Source of the DNA: Desulfobacterales bacterium
GTDB taxonomy: Bacteria; Desulfobacterota; Desulfobacteria; Desulfobacterales; JAFDCJ01
Assembly: GCA_029932495.1 (NCBI GenBank)
Contig: JAOZPY010000003.1
Span: 1 to 26,251 of the forward strand
Reading direction: 5' to 3'
Length of the DNA stretch: 26,251 nt
The position numbers and the translations under genes were made by a program. A model generated the notes under the pieces. It made no database searches, was not told where the DNA came from, and saw nothing but the letters and a program-made list of their open reading frames with translations. Below, one piece after another: positions 8,180 through 14,517 of this stretch (the first letter of the stretch is position 1; each line of letters opens with the position of its first letter).

Positions 8180-9019
8180 TCAGCTTTCGTCCTTTTGGTC
8201 ATCTTCGTCGTCCAGGACCCCGGCCAGCTTCATTATTTTCTCGTACACCTCGGCCTGCCCGTTGGCTTCAGCCTCTATGAATGCTTCGTCCGTTTCCACC
8301 TTCATAAAGGTTGGATTCTCCCACCAGCGGGGCTTGCTTTTGAGGATGGGCTTGCCGCCGCCGGAAAAGGCCATGAACAGGTTCGGCGCGCCGGCCAGTT
8401 GGGTCATCATGCGCTGCTCGTAGTTGAGAATCTTGGTCCAGGGCATGCGGTCGAACCAGCGGTACTGGCCCACGGGACCGATGGGCAGTCCGAGAATAAA
8501 GGAGCAACCTTCCAGCCGGTTGAGAAACAGCGAAACCGCCCCGACACTGAACAGCATACGCGCCTCGGCCTGATTGTGGGCTGCACAGGCGCAGGCATAG
8601 TCGCAGGCGATGCCAAAATCGATCACTTTCCACAAACAGGTGGGACCGTATGCCCCCACACCCACGCCCTTGTTGCGGCTGACGTACTTGAGGTATTCCC
8701 CACAGGTGGAAAAACCGCATCCGCCGCAGTTCCACATGGGCGGTTGGGTCAGATCGGCACCCAACAGCAGGACCGGCGGAAGAATGCCCTCATTTTTATA
8801 GGTGCGAAAAGCCGAGGCATCGTGCAGCTGAAAGGCCGACGTCTTGCCGAGGGTTTCCAGCACCTGGATCATGGGCTCCAGGTCTTCACCTGTGAGAATC
8901 TCCATGCGCAGCCCAAGATTGCTGGTCAAAGTCGGCGCCTTGGCCGCAGCCGCTGCACACGCCTTGGCCACTTCCAGCAGGTGCTCGTTGGCCGCTTCAA
9001 ATCCATCGTATACAGCCAT
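8180..9019 (-). CDS. DUF2148 ferredoxin-like Fe-S protein (copy B)
   Basis: This 279-residue protein matches the DUF2148 family of uncharacterised proteins with a ferredoxin-like Cys cluster. The likely Fe-S ligands are in WNCGGCGFSTCGEY (Cys98, Cys101, Cys106) plus Cys128 in YGPTC, followed by the family helix KVIDFGIACDYACACAAHNQAEARMLFSVG and the GLPIGPVGQYRWFDR segment. The acidic tail DDEDDQKDES is probably disordered. Its role is unknown; electron transfer to or from a CoA-ester enzyme or another Fe-S partner is an inference. GGAGG precedes the ATG, and only 3 nt separate it from the upstream paralogue, so the two are probably translated together. Confidence 0.82.
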   Translation of the reverse strand: MAVYDGFEAANEHLLEVAKACAAAAAKAPTLTSNLGLRMEILTGEDLEPMIQVLETLGKTSAFQLHDASAFRTYKNEGILPPVLLLGADLTQPPMWNCGGCGFSTCGEYLKYVSRNKGVGVGAYGPTCLWKVIDFGIACDYACACAAHNQAEARMLFSVGAVSLFLNRLEGCSFILGLPIGPVGQYRWFDRMPWTKILNYEQRMMTQLAGAPNLFMAFSGGGKPILKSKPRWWENPTFMKVETDEAFIEAEANGQAEVYEKIMKLAGVLDDEDDQKDES

Positions 9020-9022
9020 GGT

Positions 9023-9805
9023 TTATTCCTCCTTGTCGCTCTTATCCCCGACCGGACGCGTGGGGTCGAAGACCATGTATGGATGGTTGGGTATCTGACG
9101 GGTAATGGTAGCAATCTTGCGCAAAGAATCCACCAGATTGGTCATGTTGGTCAGATGATATTCCGGCGGGATATCCGCATAAGGATTTTTAGCGGCCACG
9201 GCGAGCAGTATCCCCACCACTATCTCGGAATCCATGCAAAACTCCAGATTGCGCCCGGCCAGTCCCACGGAATAGCATGGCTTGGCATCCACGAAATGGG
9301 TAGAGGCCAACCACAGCGCCGAGCCCACGGCGTATCCGAGATCATGGGCCCGCAACATGCACAGCGGACCATTGATGGTCGTCTTACGACGCCGGTCGGT
9401 GGGATCGATCACCCCGTTGAAGTTCGGCCGGCGATCGTAAACAAAGGAACAGTCCGGCTCACCGCCGCACAGACCGCAGGAAGCATCCATGGGGGTTGTA
9501 TGTGCGCGGAAGTTTCCTAAAAAAACGATGACGTCGCTCTCGCGTACCATGGCCGCTTCGTATAAAAATGGTTTTTTGAGCTTTTTGGGTTGCTCCTCAT
9601 GGGCCAGGCGTTCCATCTCACGGGCAATTTTTTCCAACTCCTTCTGGCCGTGGGCGATTTCAGCCTCGCAGCCGTGCACCCCGCCGGTAAAAGGGGCGGT
9701 CAGGGCCGCGTTGACCATGAGCCGGGCCACCATCAGAACGTTTTCTTTCTTGTTCTGATCCGATGGTGAATAAAGCGGCCATTCATTGAAATGTATGCGT
9801 GCCAT
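9023..9805 (-). CDS. DUF2148 ferredoxin-like Fe-S protein (copy A)
   Basis: This 260-residue protein is a diverged relative of the downstream gene product. It has the DUF2148 arrangement of a Cys cluster, SCGLCGGEPDCSF (Cys110, Cys113, Cys119), then Cys150 in NGPLC, then a helix with LGYAVGSALWLASTHFVDAKPCYSVG and a segment VVGILLAVAAKNPYADIPPE matching the family's GIPL...KN...FDR region, though the FDR end is altered. The third cysteine is six residues after the second, against five in copy B. A heterodimer of A and B is plausible from the 3-nt spacing. The ribosome binding site GAGGGAGG overlaps the end of a 37-codon ORF upstream. Confidence 0.78.
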   Translation of the reverse strand: MARIHFNEWPLYSPSDQNKKENVLMVARLMVNAALTAPFTGGVHGCEAEIAHGQKELEKIAREMERLAHEEQPKKLKKPFLYEAAMVRESDVIVFLGNFRAHTTPMDASCGLCGGEPDCSFVYDRRPNFNGVIDPTDRRRKTTINGPLCMLRAHDLGYAVGSALWLASTHFVDAKPCYSVGLAGRNLEFCMDSEIVVGILLAVAAKNPYADIPPEYHLTNMTNLVDSLRKIATITRQIPNHPYMVFDPTRPVGDKSDKEE

Positions 9806-9808
9806 AAA

Positions 9809-9922
9809 TTATCCTCCCTCTATTTGAACCACGGCACATGCCGGGTCGCTGAAAACCCTGGTAACGCCGGGGATAGATCTCTCCCGGGATGCCTGCGCCC
9901 GGGTCAGGTCGAAATAATCCAT
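9809..9922 (-). CDS. Possible 37-residue small protein
   Basis: An ATG-to-TAA ORF of 37 codons fills the 135-nt gap between the SCP2-like gene and DUF2148 copy A, leaving 18 nt before it and 3 nt after it. It begins MDYFDLTRAQASRER and ends ACAVVQIEGG. Its last codons, GAG GGA GGA TAA, are the Shine-Dalgarno sequence of the next gene, an arrangement typical of translational coupling. About 60% of third positions are G or C. The upstream ribosome binding site is weak (GGCAGC), and I recognise no family. It may be a real small protein or a leader for coupling. Confidence 0.45.
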   Translation of the reverse strand: MDYFDLTRAQASRERSIPGVTRVFSDPACAVVQIEGG

Positions 9923-9940
9923 CTCAGCTGCCGGGCGGGT

Positions 9941-10342
9941 TTAGTCATCCATGGGCAGGTTGTACTGTTTACAGTATTCCGGGTAGAGTTTCTGGCCGGG
10001 CTTGAGCAACGGCAGAATCTCCAACACCTTGTTGACCGGGCCCTTGGCCTTGATATGGCGCATGGCAAGCGCCTTGGGGATATTGACCTTTTTCAGCCAG
10101 TACTGGTGAACCATGTCCCCGGACATCTTCATGGTGACCACCGGAACCTTGGCTTTGGCTTCCTCGCCAAAAAGCGGCCCGTTTTCATCCACGTACATGA
10201 CTACATCCGGGTCGTTGACCACAAACAAAATGGTGATACCGCTTTTTTTCAACTTCTCCCCGAACTCGGTCTCTTTGATCATCCTGTTCCAAAGATCCCC
10301 GAAGAGCTCCTCGGCTGTTTCTTTATCCTGAAATACTGACAT
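9941..10342 (-). CDS. SCP2-like sterol/lipid carrier domain protein
   Basis: This small, probably cytosolic protein of 133 residues consists of a single SCP2-like domain, a fold with a hydrophobic tunnel that binds fatty acyl-CoA or other lipophilic ligands. Supporting features are the ILFVVNDPDVVMYVD strand pair, the VVTMKMSGDMVHQYWLKKVNIPKALAMRHIKAKGPVNKVLEILP stretch typical of the C-terminal half, and the length. I chose the ATG at 10342 over one at 10399: GGAGG lies 8 nt upstream, and the upstream start lies next to the predicted transcription start. It is the first gene after a sigma-54 promoter and so heads the catabolic cluster. In eukaryotic SCPx this domain is fused to a thiolase like the one encoded at 5366-6625. 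Confidence 0.75.
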   Translation of the reverse strand: MSVFQDKETAEELFGDLWNRMIKETEFGEKLKKSGITILFVVNDPDVVMYVDENGPLFGEEAKAKVPVVTMKMSGDMVHQYWLKKVNIPKALAMRHIKAKGPVNKVLEILPLLKPGQKLYPEYCKQYNLPMDD

Positions 10343-10401
10343 GGATGTCCTCCTTCTGCGTTTTAACGGTTTGACTATACGGTTAAATGCCAGAAACAAT
10401 C

Positions 10402-10417
10402 AGCAAAAGACATGCCA
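10402..10417 (-). promoter_or_regulatory. Sigma-54 (-24/-12) promoter of the SCP2-ligase-thiolase-TRAP cluster
   Basis: The minus strand reads TGGCATGTCTTTTGCT, matching the consensus TGGCAC-N5-TTGCW with the required 10 bp between the GG and GC pairs. The predicted start is near 10391, giving a leader of about 49 nt before the 10342 ATG. A sigma-54 activator is encoded 1 kb away. Confidence 0.82.
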
Positions 10418-10432
10418 GGGTCGTGTCTTATT

Positions 10433-10448
10433 TATTTTTCTTTAATAA
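10433..10448. repeat. 16-bp AT-rich direct repeat, copy 1
   Basis: TATTTTTCTTTAATAA is identical to 11215-11230. Each copy lies between a sigma-54 promoter and its upstream inverted repeat, but at offsets from the promoter element that differ by 10 bp. It may be a bending region or a trace of common descent of the two control regions. Confidence 0.7.
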
Positions 10449-10488
10449 CAATTAGTTATGATAATATTCGCACTTTAGAAAAATCAAC

Positions 10489-10527
10489 ATGCCTTTATTT
10501 AGACATAAATTGTTCGGATATAGACAT
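10489..10527. promoter_or_regulatory. Predicted upstream activator site 1 (12-N15-12 inverted repeat)
   Basis: ATGCCTTTATTT (10489-10500) and GGATATAGACAT (10516-10527) are separated by 15 bp and form an imperfect inverted repeat. The site starts exactly 87 bp above the left edge of the 10402-10417 promoter element, about -98 to -136 from the predicted start. The matching site at 11281-11319 has the same arms, spacer length and distance. Binding by the activator encoded at 11382 is inferred. Confidence 0.7.
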
Positions 10528-10580
10528 TTTTATCAGGAGAATAAAAAATGTCCATTGGCGACGATAGTCCGAAACGACTT

Positions 10581-11132
10581 TCAGATGAATAGCTGCACTC
10601 TGCTGCTCTGGGCTTCGTGCAAAAAAGTCGCCACACCGGCATACTCCAGCCCGGGGTAGTCGATGAACTCTTCGCGTCTGAATCCCAAAAGCTCCGTGGA
10701 CTTGTCGCTGACATAAATGCGGACCCCCATCTCCGCCGCCATGGAAAGCATCTGCTCCAGAGAAAGGATGTTTTTCTTTTCCATCAGCAGTTTCAACTCG
10801 GAGGTGTCGATGCCCCCCGGGTTCATTTCGGAAAGCTTCACATCCCCGGCTCCCCTTGGCAGATTGGCCCCCAGAATTTTTTCTATTCTTTCCTTGTCGG
10901 CGGTAACTTTTTTCTGACTGCGCAACAGCGGAATCGCCCAGAAGGTAAAATACATCACCACCTCCATGCCCATGGCCACAGCCCCGATGGCAATCGTGAA
11001 GGCGGACATCAGCTTGTCCAATTCTCCGCTGAACACCGCGATCGTGACCTTGTCTTCAGCAACGTCCTGTCTCAAAGAGTCAACCTGGGATTTCAATTCC
11101 GCAAGTTGGGATTCAATATTTTGAATGTCCAT
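10581..11132 (-). CDS. DsrE2-like (DsrE/DsrF/DrsH family) protein without cysteine
   Basis: This 183-residue protein starts with a short coiled-coil-like helix (about 1-27) and then the DsrE2-type core: TIAVFSGELDKLMSAFTIAIGAVAMGMEVVMYFTFWAIPLL (30-70) and VRIYVSDKSTELLGFRREEFIDYPGLEYAGVATFL (137-171). Relatives usually carry a persulfide-forming cysteine in an ACxMSMDxMG-like motif; the aligned position here is Ser142, and the protein has no cysteine at all. Sulfur-relay activity is therefore doubtful. I chose the ATG at 11132, which has AAGGAGG upstream; an alternative start at 11210 would lie above the predicted promoter. It is divergent from the sigma-54 activator gene and shares control sites with the catabolic cluster. 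Confidence 0.8.
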   Translation of the reverse strand: MDIQNIESQLAELKSQVDSLRQDVAEDKVTIAVFSGELDKLMSAFTIAIGAVAMGMEVVMYFTFWAIPLLRSQKKVTADKERIEKILGANLPRGAGDVKLSEMNPGGIDTSELKLLMEKKNILSLEQMLSMAAEMGVRIYVSDKSTELLGFRREEFIDYPGLEYAGVATFLHEAQSSRVQLFI

Positions 11133-11193
11133 GCAGGCCTCCTTGTTTTGATTCAGATTGGCAGCCCAACCACAAACATTTTGTTGAGTATTG

Positions 11194-11209
11194 AGCAAAA
11201 GTTGTACCA
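11194..11209 (-). promoter_or_regulatory. Sigma-54 (-24/-12) promoter of the DsrE2-like gene
   Basis: The minus strand reads TGGTACAACTTTTGCT, with GG and GC separated by 10 bp. The start is predicted near 11183, giving a leader of about 51 nt to the 11132 ATG, almost the same as for the cluster promoter at 10402-10417. The two share the -12 box TTTTGCT. Confidence 0.8.
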
Positions 11210-11214
11210 TTGTC

Positions 11215-11230
11215 TATTTTTCTTTAATAA
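11215..11230. repeat. 16-bp AT-rich direct repeat, copy 2
   Basis: TATTTTTCTTTAATAA is identical to 10433-10448. It overlaps the left end of the palindrome at 11225-11250. Confidence 0.7.
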
Positions 11231-11250
11231 ACTGTAATAACAGTTTATTA
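11225..11250. promoter_or_regulatory. Perfect 10-N6-10 palindrome in the divergent control region
   Basis: TAATAAACTG (11225-11234) and CAGTTTATTA (11241-11250) are exact reverse complements around TAATAA. It lies between the sigma-54 promoter at 11194-11209 and the activator site at 11281-11319, centred near -55 from the predicted DsrE2 start. Both flanking genes point away, so a terminator is not needed here. An operator for another regulator or an architectural site is more likely. Its binding partner is unknown. Confidence 0.55.
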
Positions 11251-11280
11251 TCGCCATTTTTAAAATTTAAAAGCGATGAA

Positions 11281-11319
11281 ATGTCTTTATCTCGACGAAA
11301 ATGGTCCAGATAAAGTCAT
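11281..11319. promoter_or_regulatory. Predicted upstream activator site 2 (12-N15-12 inverted repeat)
   Basis: ATGTCTTTATCT (11281-11292) and AGATAAAGTCAT (11308-11319) pair at 11 of 12 positions around a 15-bp spacer. The site starts exactly 87 bp above the left edge of the 11194-11209 promoter element, the same geometry as 10489-10527. Its right arm ends 5 bp before the putative -35 box of the activator gene, so autoregulation is possible. Confidence 0.75.
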
Positions 11320-11324
11320 TTTAC

Positions 11325-11353
11325 TTGGCTAAACGCGCAATTTTTGTTATTAA
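11325..11353 (+). promoter_or_regulatory. Putative sigma-70-type promoter of the activator gene
   Basis: TTGGCT (11325-11330), a 17-bp spacer, and TATTAA (11348-11353) match the -35/-10 consensus at 4 of 6 positions each. A start near 11360 would leave a leader of about 22 nt before the 11382 ATG. Confidence 0.45.
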
Positions 11354-11381
11354 AAGGCAACCCGATTCATGAGGCAAAAAA

Positions 11382-14300
11382 ATGGAAGCACAAACAGTGG
11401 AATTGTCCAGGGAACAATGGGCCTTTTTGGCCCTGCTTAAGGCCTTCGAAAGACCGGTTCCCATCGAGGCTGCCGGAGTTCTGGCTCCCCTGCTGCCAGG
11501 CCCGTTGATGGACATGCTGGAAAAAATCGAACCCCTGGGCTGGATTCAAAAACCGGCCAGGGGTCTGTTTGTCATTGGAAAAAACCTACCCCCTCATGTC
11601 AGAAAAAAACTGGAAAAAATAAACCGTCCGGATCACCTGGCGCAAATTGTGGAAAGGGTTTATGCTGAAAAGATAGATGGGCAGATTGGCACCAGTGGGA
11701 TGCTGAATCTGCTCGACGGTGCCGGGGATGACAAAGCCGCGGCGGAATGCGAAATCAAAATCGCGCACCAGGCCGTGGAAGCCAACGATCAGAAAAAGGC
11801 CAACACTTATCTTGAGAAGGCGGTCAGGCGTCTGAATAACTGCTGCCATGACAGGAGTAGCAGGACCCTGTTTATTTCTACGGCCCTGGAACTTTCAAAT
11901 CTCTGCTTTTCCCTTGGAGTCGGGTTCCAACAGATAGACAGGTTTTTGCTCAAGGCCCAGGAGATTGCCGGTCGGCTGGGAGATCAGAGATCACACGCCC
12001 TGTCCAATCTGCATCTCGGTCGGTTATATTATTTCACCGGACGCCGGGATGATGCTCTGGTGGCATTGTCCCTCGGGCACGAAGAAATCAGGGAACTTGA
12101 AGATGACGACATCCTAGGACAGTCCGCCGTATTCCTGGGCATCTTTTACTTTATCAAGGGACTGTTCAAGGAAGCCATCAAACATTTTGAAAAAGCCGAA
12201 CAGGCTCTGGAAAGCGGCCGCGCCACCATCCTGACAACCCCCACAGCCCCACTTTTTCTGGGTTACTGTGCGATCTACCTCGGGCAGTTCCACCGCGCCA
12301 TCGGTCGACTGGACTATTACTGGCGCCTGGCTGTCGACCAGTCCAAGCCGGCCATAGCATCGACCCTGCGCTCGGCCCTGGGAACGGTTCTCGTGCTGAT
12401 GAAAAAACATCAGGAGGCATCCGCCCACCTGCAAGCAGCTCAAAAAGAAGCAAACACAAGCAAAAATGCCTTGGGACTCTATCTTGCCGGCGGTGGGATC
12501 GCCCTGATGAACTTTCTTGACGGCCGCATGGAAGAGACCTATGAAGTATTGCGCCATACTATCGAAAAGGGATCCCAAGCCGGTCTTGTGCGCCAGTTTG
12601 CCTCCCCCTGGATCCTGGAAATGATTCATGAGCTTCATCGCCTGGGATTCGAACCCCTGCCGGATTTCGAGTTTCCGGAGCTGATGCAACGCATCCTGGA
12701 AGGTGTCAACGTGCACCTGCGCGGTGTGGCCCTGCGACTGAGCGCTAAAGAAAAAATGGCCCACGGCGTTGCCCGGCAAGTCGTTCAAAAAGATCTCGCT
12801 GAAAGCGAGCAATTCCTCGCACGATCCGGGGACCGGGTGCAACAGTCAAAAACCATCTTTGAGATGGCCCGGCTGGATCTCAGGGAGGGAAATCGAGATG
12901 CCGCCCGCCACCTCGTCCAAAAGGCCAGACGGCTGTTGGGCGGCTATGTCGACGAATTTTTCCCGAATGAATTCAATCACCTGATCGATGAACAGGATAA
13001 GCATGCCGATTCTGTATTCAGCAGCAAGGGGTTTTTGCACAGTTATCTGGGAATGATCGAATCGTTATACCCCAGTGAAAACCGCCATGAGATTCTGGCC
13101 AAGGTGCTTACCGCCACTGCCGGCATGTTTGGAGCCGAACGCAGCGGGCTTTTCTGGTTCAAAAAGGGCCGGTATACAAAGACCCCCGAGTTGAGGGCGG
13201 CCTGCAACCTGAGCCGCAAAGAAGTGGAAGCTGAAGGCTTCCGGGGCAGTTTAACAATGATCCTGAAAACATACAGGACCCGGCTACCTCAGATTGGAGG
13301 GCTTCAGTCAACCGGCAATCAGGTCATTGGACACAATATTCGTTCTGCTATGTGTATACCGATCGAAGTCCAGGAATCAGTTCATGGGGTTCTTTACTAC
13401 GACAATTCCTACCTGGATGGCGCCTTTGATTTTCTGGATCCATCCATCATGAAACACATGGCCAGGCACACCAATCTGGTGGTGGAACGCCGGCTCAACT
13501 ACCTGAAAGTCAAAGAAGAACGCAATCTTCTTGCCTCGGAAAAATCCATTCACATGGAATATGACAAGACACGTATCATTGCACACTCCGATGTCATGTC
13601 ACAAATGCTGGAACAAGTCGACCAGGTCGCTGAAACGGAATCCACCATCATCATAACAGGGGAAACCGGTACCGGCAAGGAACTGCTGGCCAGAAGAATC
13701 CACAACAAAAGTCTGCGTGCCGGCGGCCCATTCATCGTGGTGGATTCAACCACAATTCCTGAAAATCTTCTGGAAAGCGAACTTTTCGGCCATGAAAAAG
13801 GCGCCTTTACCGGCGCCGAGAAACGCAAAATCGGACGCATTGAGCTGGCGCATCAGGGAACGCTTTTCATGGACGAAATCGGCGAACTGCCGCTTTCGGC
13901 CCAGGCCAAACTACTCAGAGCCCTGCAGGAAAAAGAATTTAATCGCGTGGGCGGCACACGCGTGATCACTTCCAATTTCCGCCTGGTGGCCGCCACCAAC
14001 CGTGATTTAACCCGGGAAGTTGAGCGTGGTCGTTTCCGCGAAGACCTGTATTTCCGGTTGAATGTGATTCCAATCCATTTACCGTCCCTGACAAAGCGCA
14101 AAGATGATATTGTGCTGCTGGCAAAATATTTCCTGAACCGGTACGCAAAAAAGTACACACGCCGCGGACTTAAACTGAGTTCCGAACAGAAAAAAATGCT
14201 CAGGCATTACAAGTGGCCGGGCAACATCCGGGAGCTGCAAAACATAATGGAAAGGGCCGTGCTGCTGTCAAGTGACAATCAGTTGGAGATACACTTGCCC

Positions 14301-14504
14301 GCCCGGAAACAAACACGGCTGGAGAACCCCTTCTCGGACATGCCTTCTTTTGAAGAAATACAGCGTCGCTATATCAATCACGTCTTAAGCGCATGCGGCG
14401 GCAAAATCAGCGGACCTGACGGGGCGGCACAAATACTGGGTCTGAAACGCACCAGTCTTTATTCGCGCATGAAAATTCTGGGAATGCAAAAAAAAACAAA
14501 CTAA
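11382..14504 (+). CDS. Sigma-54-dependent transcriptional activator with TPR-like sensor and GAF domain
   Basis: This 1040-residue bacterial enhancer-binding protein has four parts. About 110-540 is an all-helical, TPR-like repeat region. About 560-710 is a GAF domain with the SAMCIPI...HGVLYYDNSY core. About 735-965 is an AAA+ domain with Walker A GETGTGKE (760-767), the sigma-54 contact loop GAFTGA (807-812) and Walker B LFMDEIGE (about 828-835, Asp831). About 990-1037 is a Fis-type HTH ending GLKRTSLYSRMKILGM. There is no receiver domain, so it probably responds to a ligand or protein partner, not phosphorylation. GAGG lies 7 nt before the ATG. It most likely drives the two nearby sigma-54 promoters. 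It ends 13 nt from the convergent iorB gene. Confidence 0.93.
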   Translation: MEAQTVELSREQWAFLALLKAFERPVPIEAAGVLAPLLPGPLMDMLEKIEPLGWIQKPARGLFVIGKNLPPHVRKKLEKINRPDHLAQIVERVYAEKIDGQIGTSGMLNLLDGAGDDKAAAECEIKIAHQAVEANDQKKANTYLEKAVRRLNNCCHDRSSRTLFISTALELSNLCFSLGVGFQQIDRFLLKAQEIAGRLGDQRSHALSNLHLGRLYYFTGRRDDALVALSLGHEEIRELEDDDILGQSAVFLGIFYFIKGLFKEAIKHFEKAEQALESGRATILTTPTAPLFLGYCAIYLGQFHRAIGRLDYYWRLAVDQSKPAIASTLRSALGTVLVLMKKHQEASAHLQAAQKEANTSKNALGLYLAGGGIALMNFLDGRMEETYEVLRHTIEKGSQAGLVRQFASPWILEMIHELHRLGFEPLPDFEFPELMQRILEGVNVHLRGVALRLSAKEKMAHGVARQVVQKDLAESEQFLARSGDRVQQSKTIFEMARLDLREGNRDAARHLVQKARRLLGGYVDEFFPNEFNHLIDEQDKHADSVFSSKGFLHSYLGMIESLYPSENRHEILAKVLTATAGMFGAERSGLFWFKKGRYTKTPELRAACNLSRKEVEAEGFRGSLTMILKTYRTRLPQIGGLQSTGNQVIGHNIRSAMCIPIEVQESVHGVLYYDNSYLDGAFDFLDPSIMKHMARHTNLVVERRLNYLKVKEERNLLASEKSIHMEYDKTRIIAHSDVMSQMLEQVDQVAETESTIIITGETGTGKELLARRIHNKSLRAGGPFIVVDSTTIPENLLESELFGHEKGAFTGAEKRKIGRIELAHQGTLFMDEIGELPLSAQAKLLRALQEKEFNRVGGTRVITSNFRLVAATNRDLTREVERGRFREDLYFRLNVIPIHLPSLTKRKDDIVLLAKYFLNRYAKKYTRRGLKLSSEQKKMLRHYKWPGNIRELQNIMERAVLLSSDNQLEIHLPARKQTRLENPFSDMPSFEEIQRRYINHVLSACGGKISGPDGAAQILGLKRTSLYSRMKILGMQKKTN

Positions 14505-14517
14505 AGCATAGCGGGCT

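Noticed and set aside
8195..9520. Plus-strand ORF of 441 codons opposite the DUF2148 pair
   Set aside because: It spans two real minus-strand genes and their junction and has no domain signal. It is a shadow of GC-biased codons.
10343..10399. Longer N-terminus for the SCP2-like protein (start at 10399)
   Set aside because: The added 19 residues are basic and unlike the family. The ATG at 10342 has a GGAGG site, and the predicted transcription start (near 10391) lies downstream of 10399.
10523..10552. Inverted repeat GACATTTTTAT / ATAAAAAATGTC as a terminator of the DsrE2-like gene
   Set aside because: It is AT-rich with one bulge and no T-run, and it overlaps the right arm of the activator site at 10516-10527. 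I left it unassigned, although weak termination is possible.
11133..11210. Longer N-terminus for the DsrE2-like protein (start at 11210)
   Set aside because: The codon lies above the sigma-54 element at 11194-11209, so it would not be in the mRNA. The ATG at 11132 has AAGGAGG.
14505..14517. Bidirectional terminator between the convergent activator and iorB genes
   Set aside because: The 13-nt gap has no stem; any termination signal would have to lie inside the coding regions.
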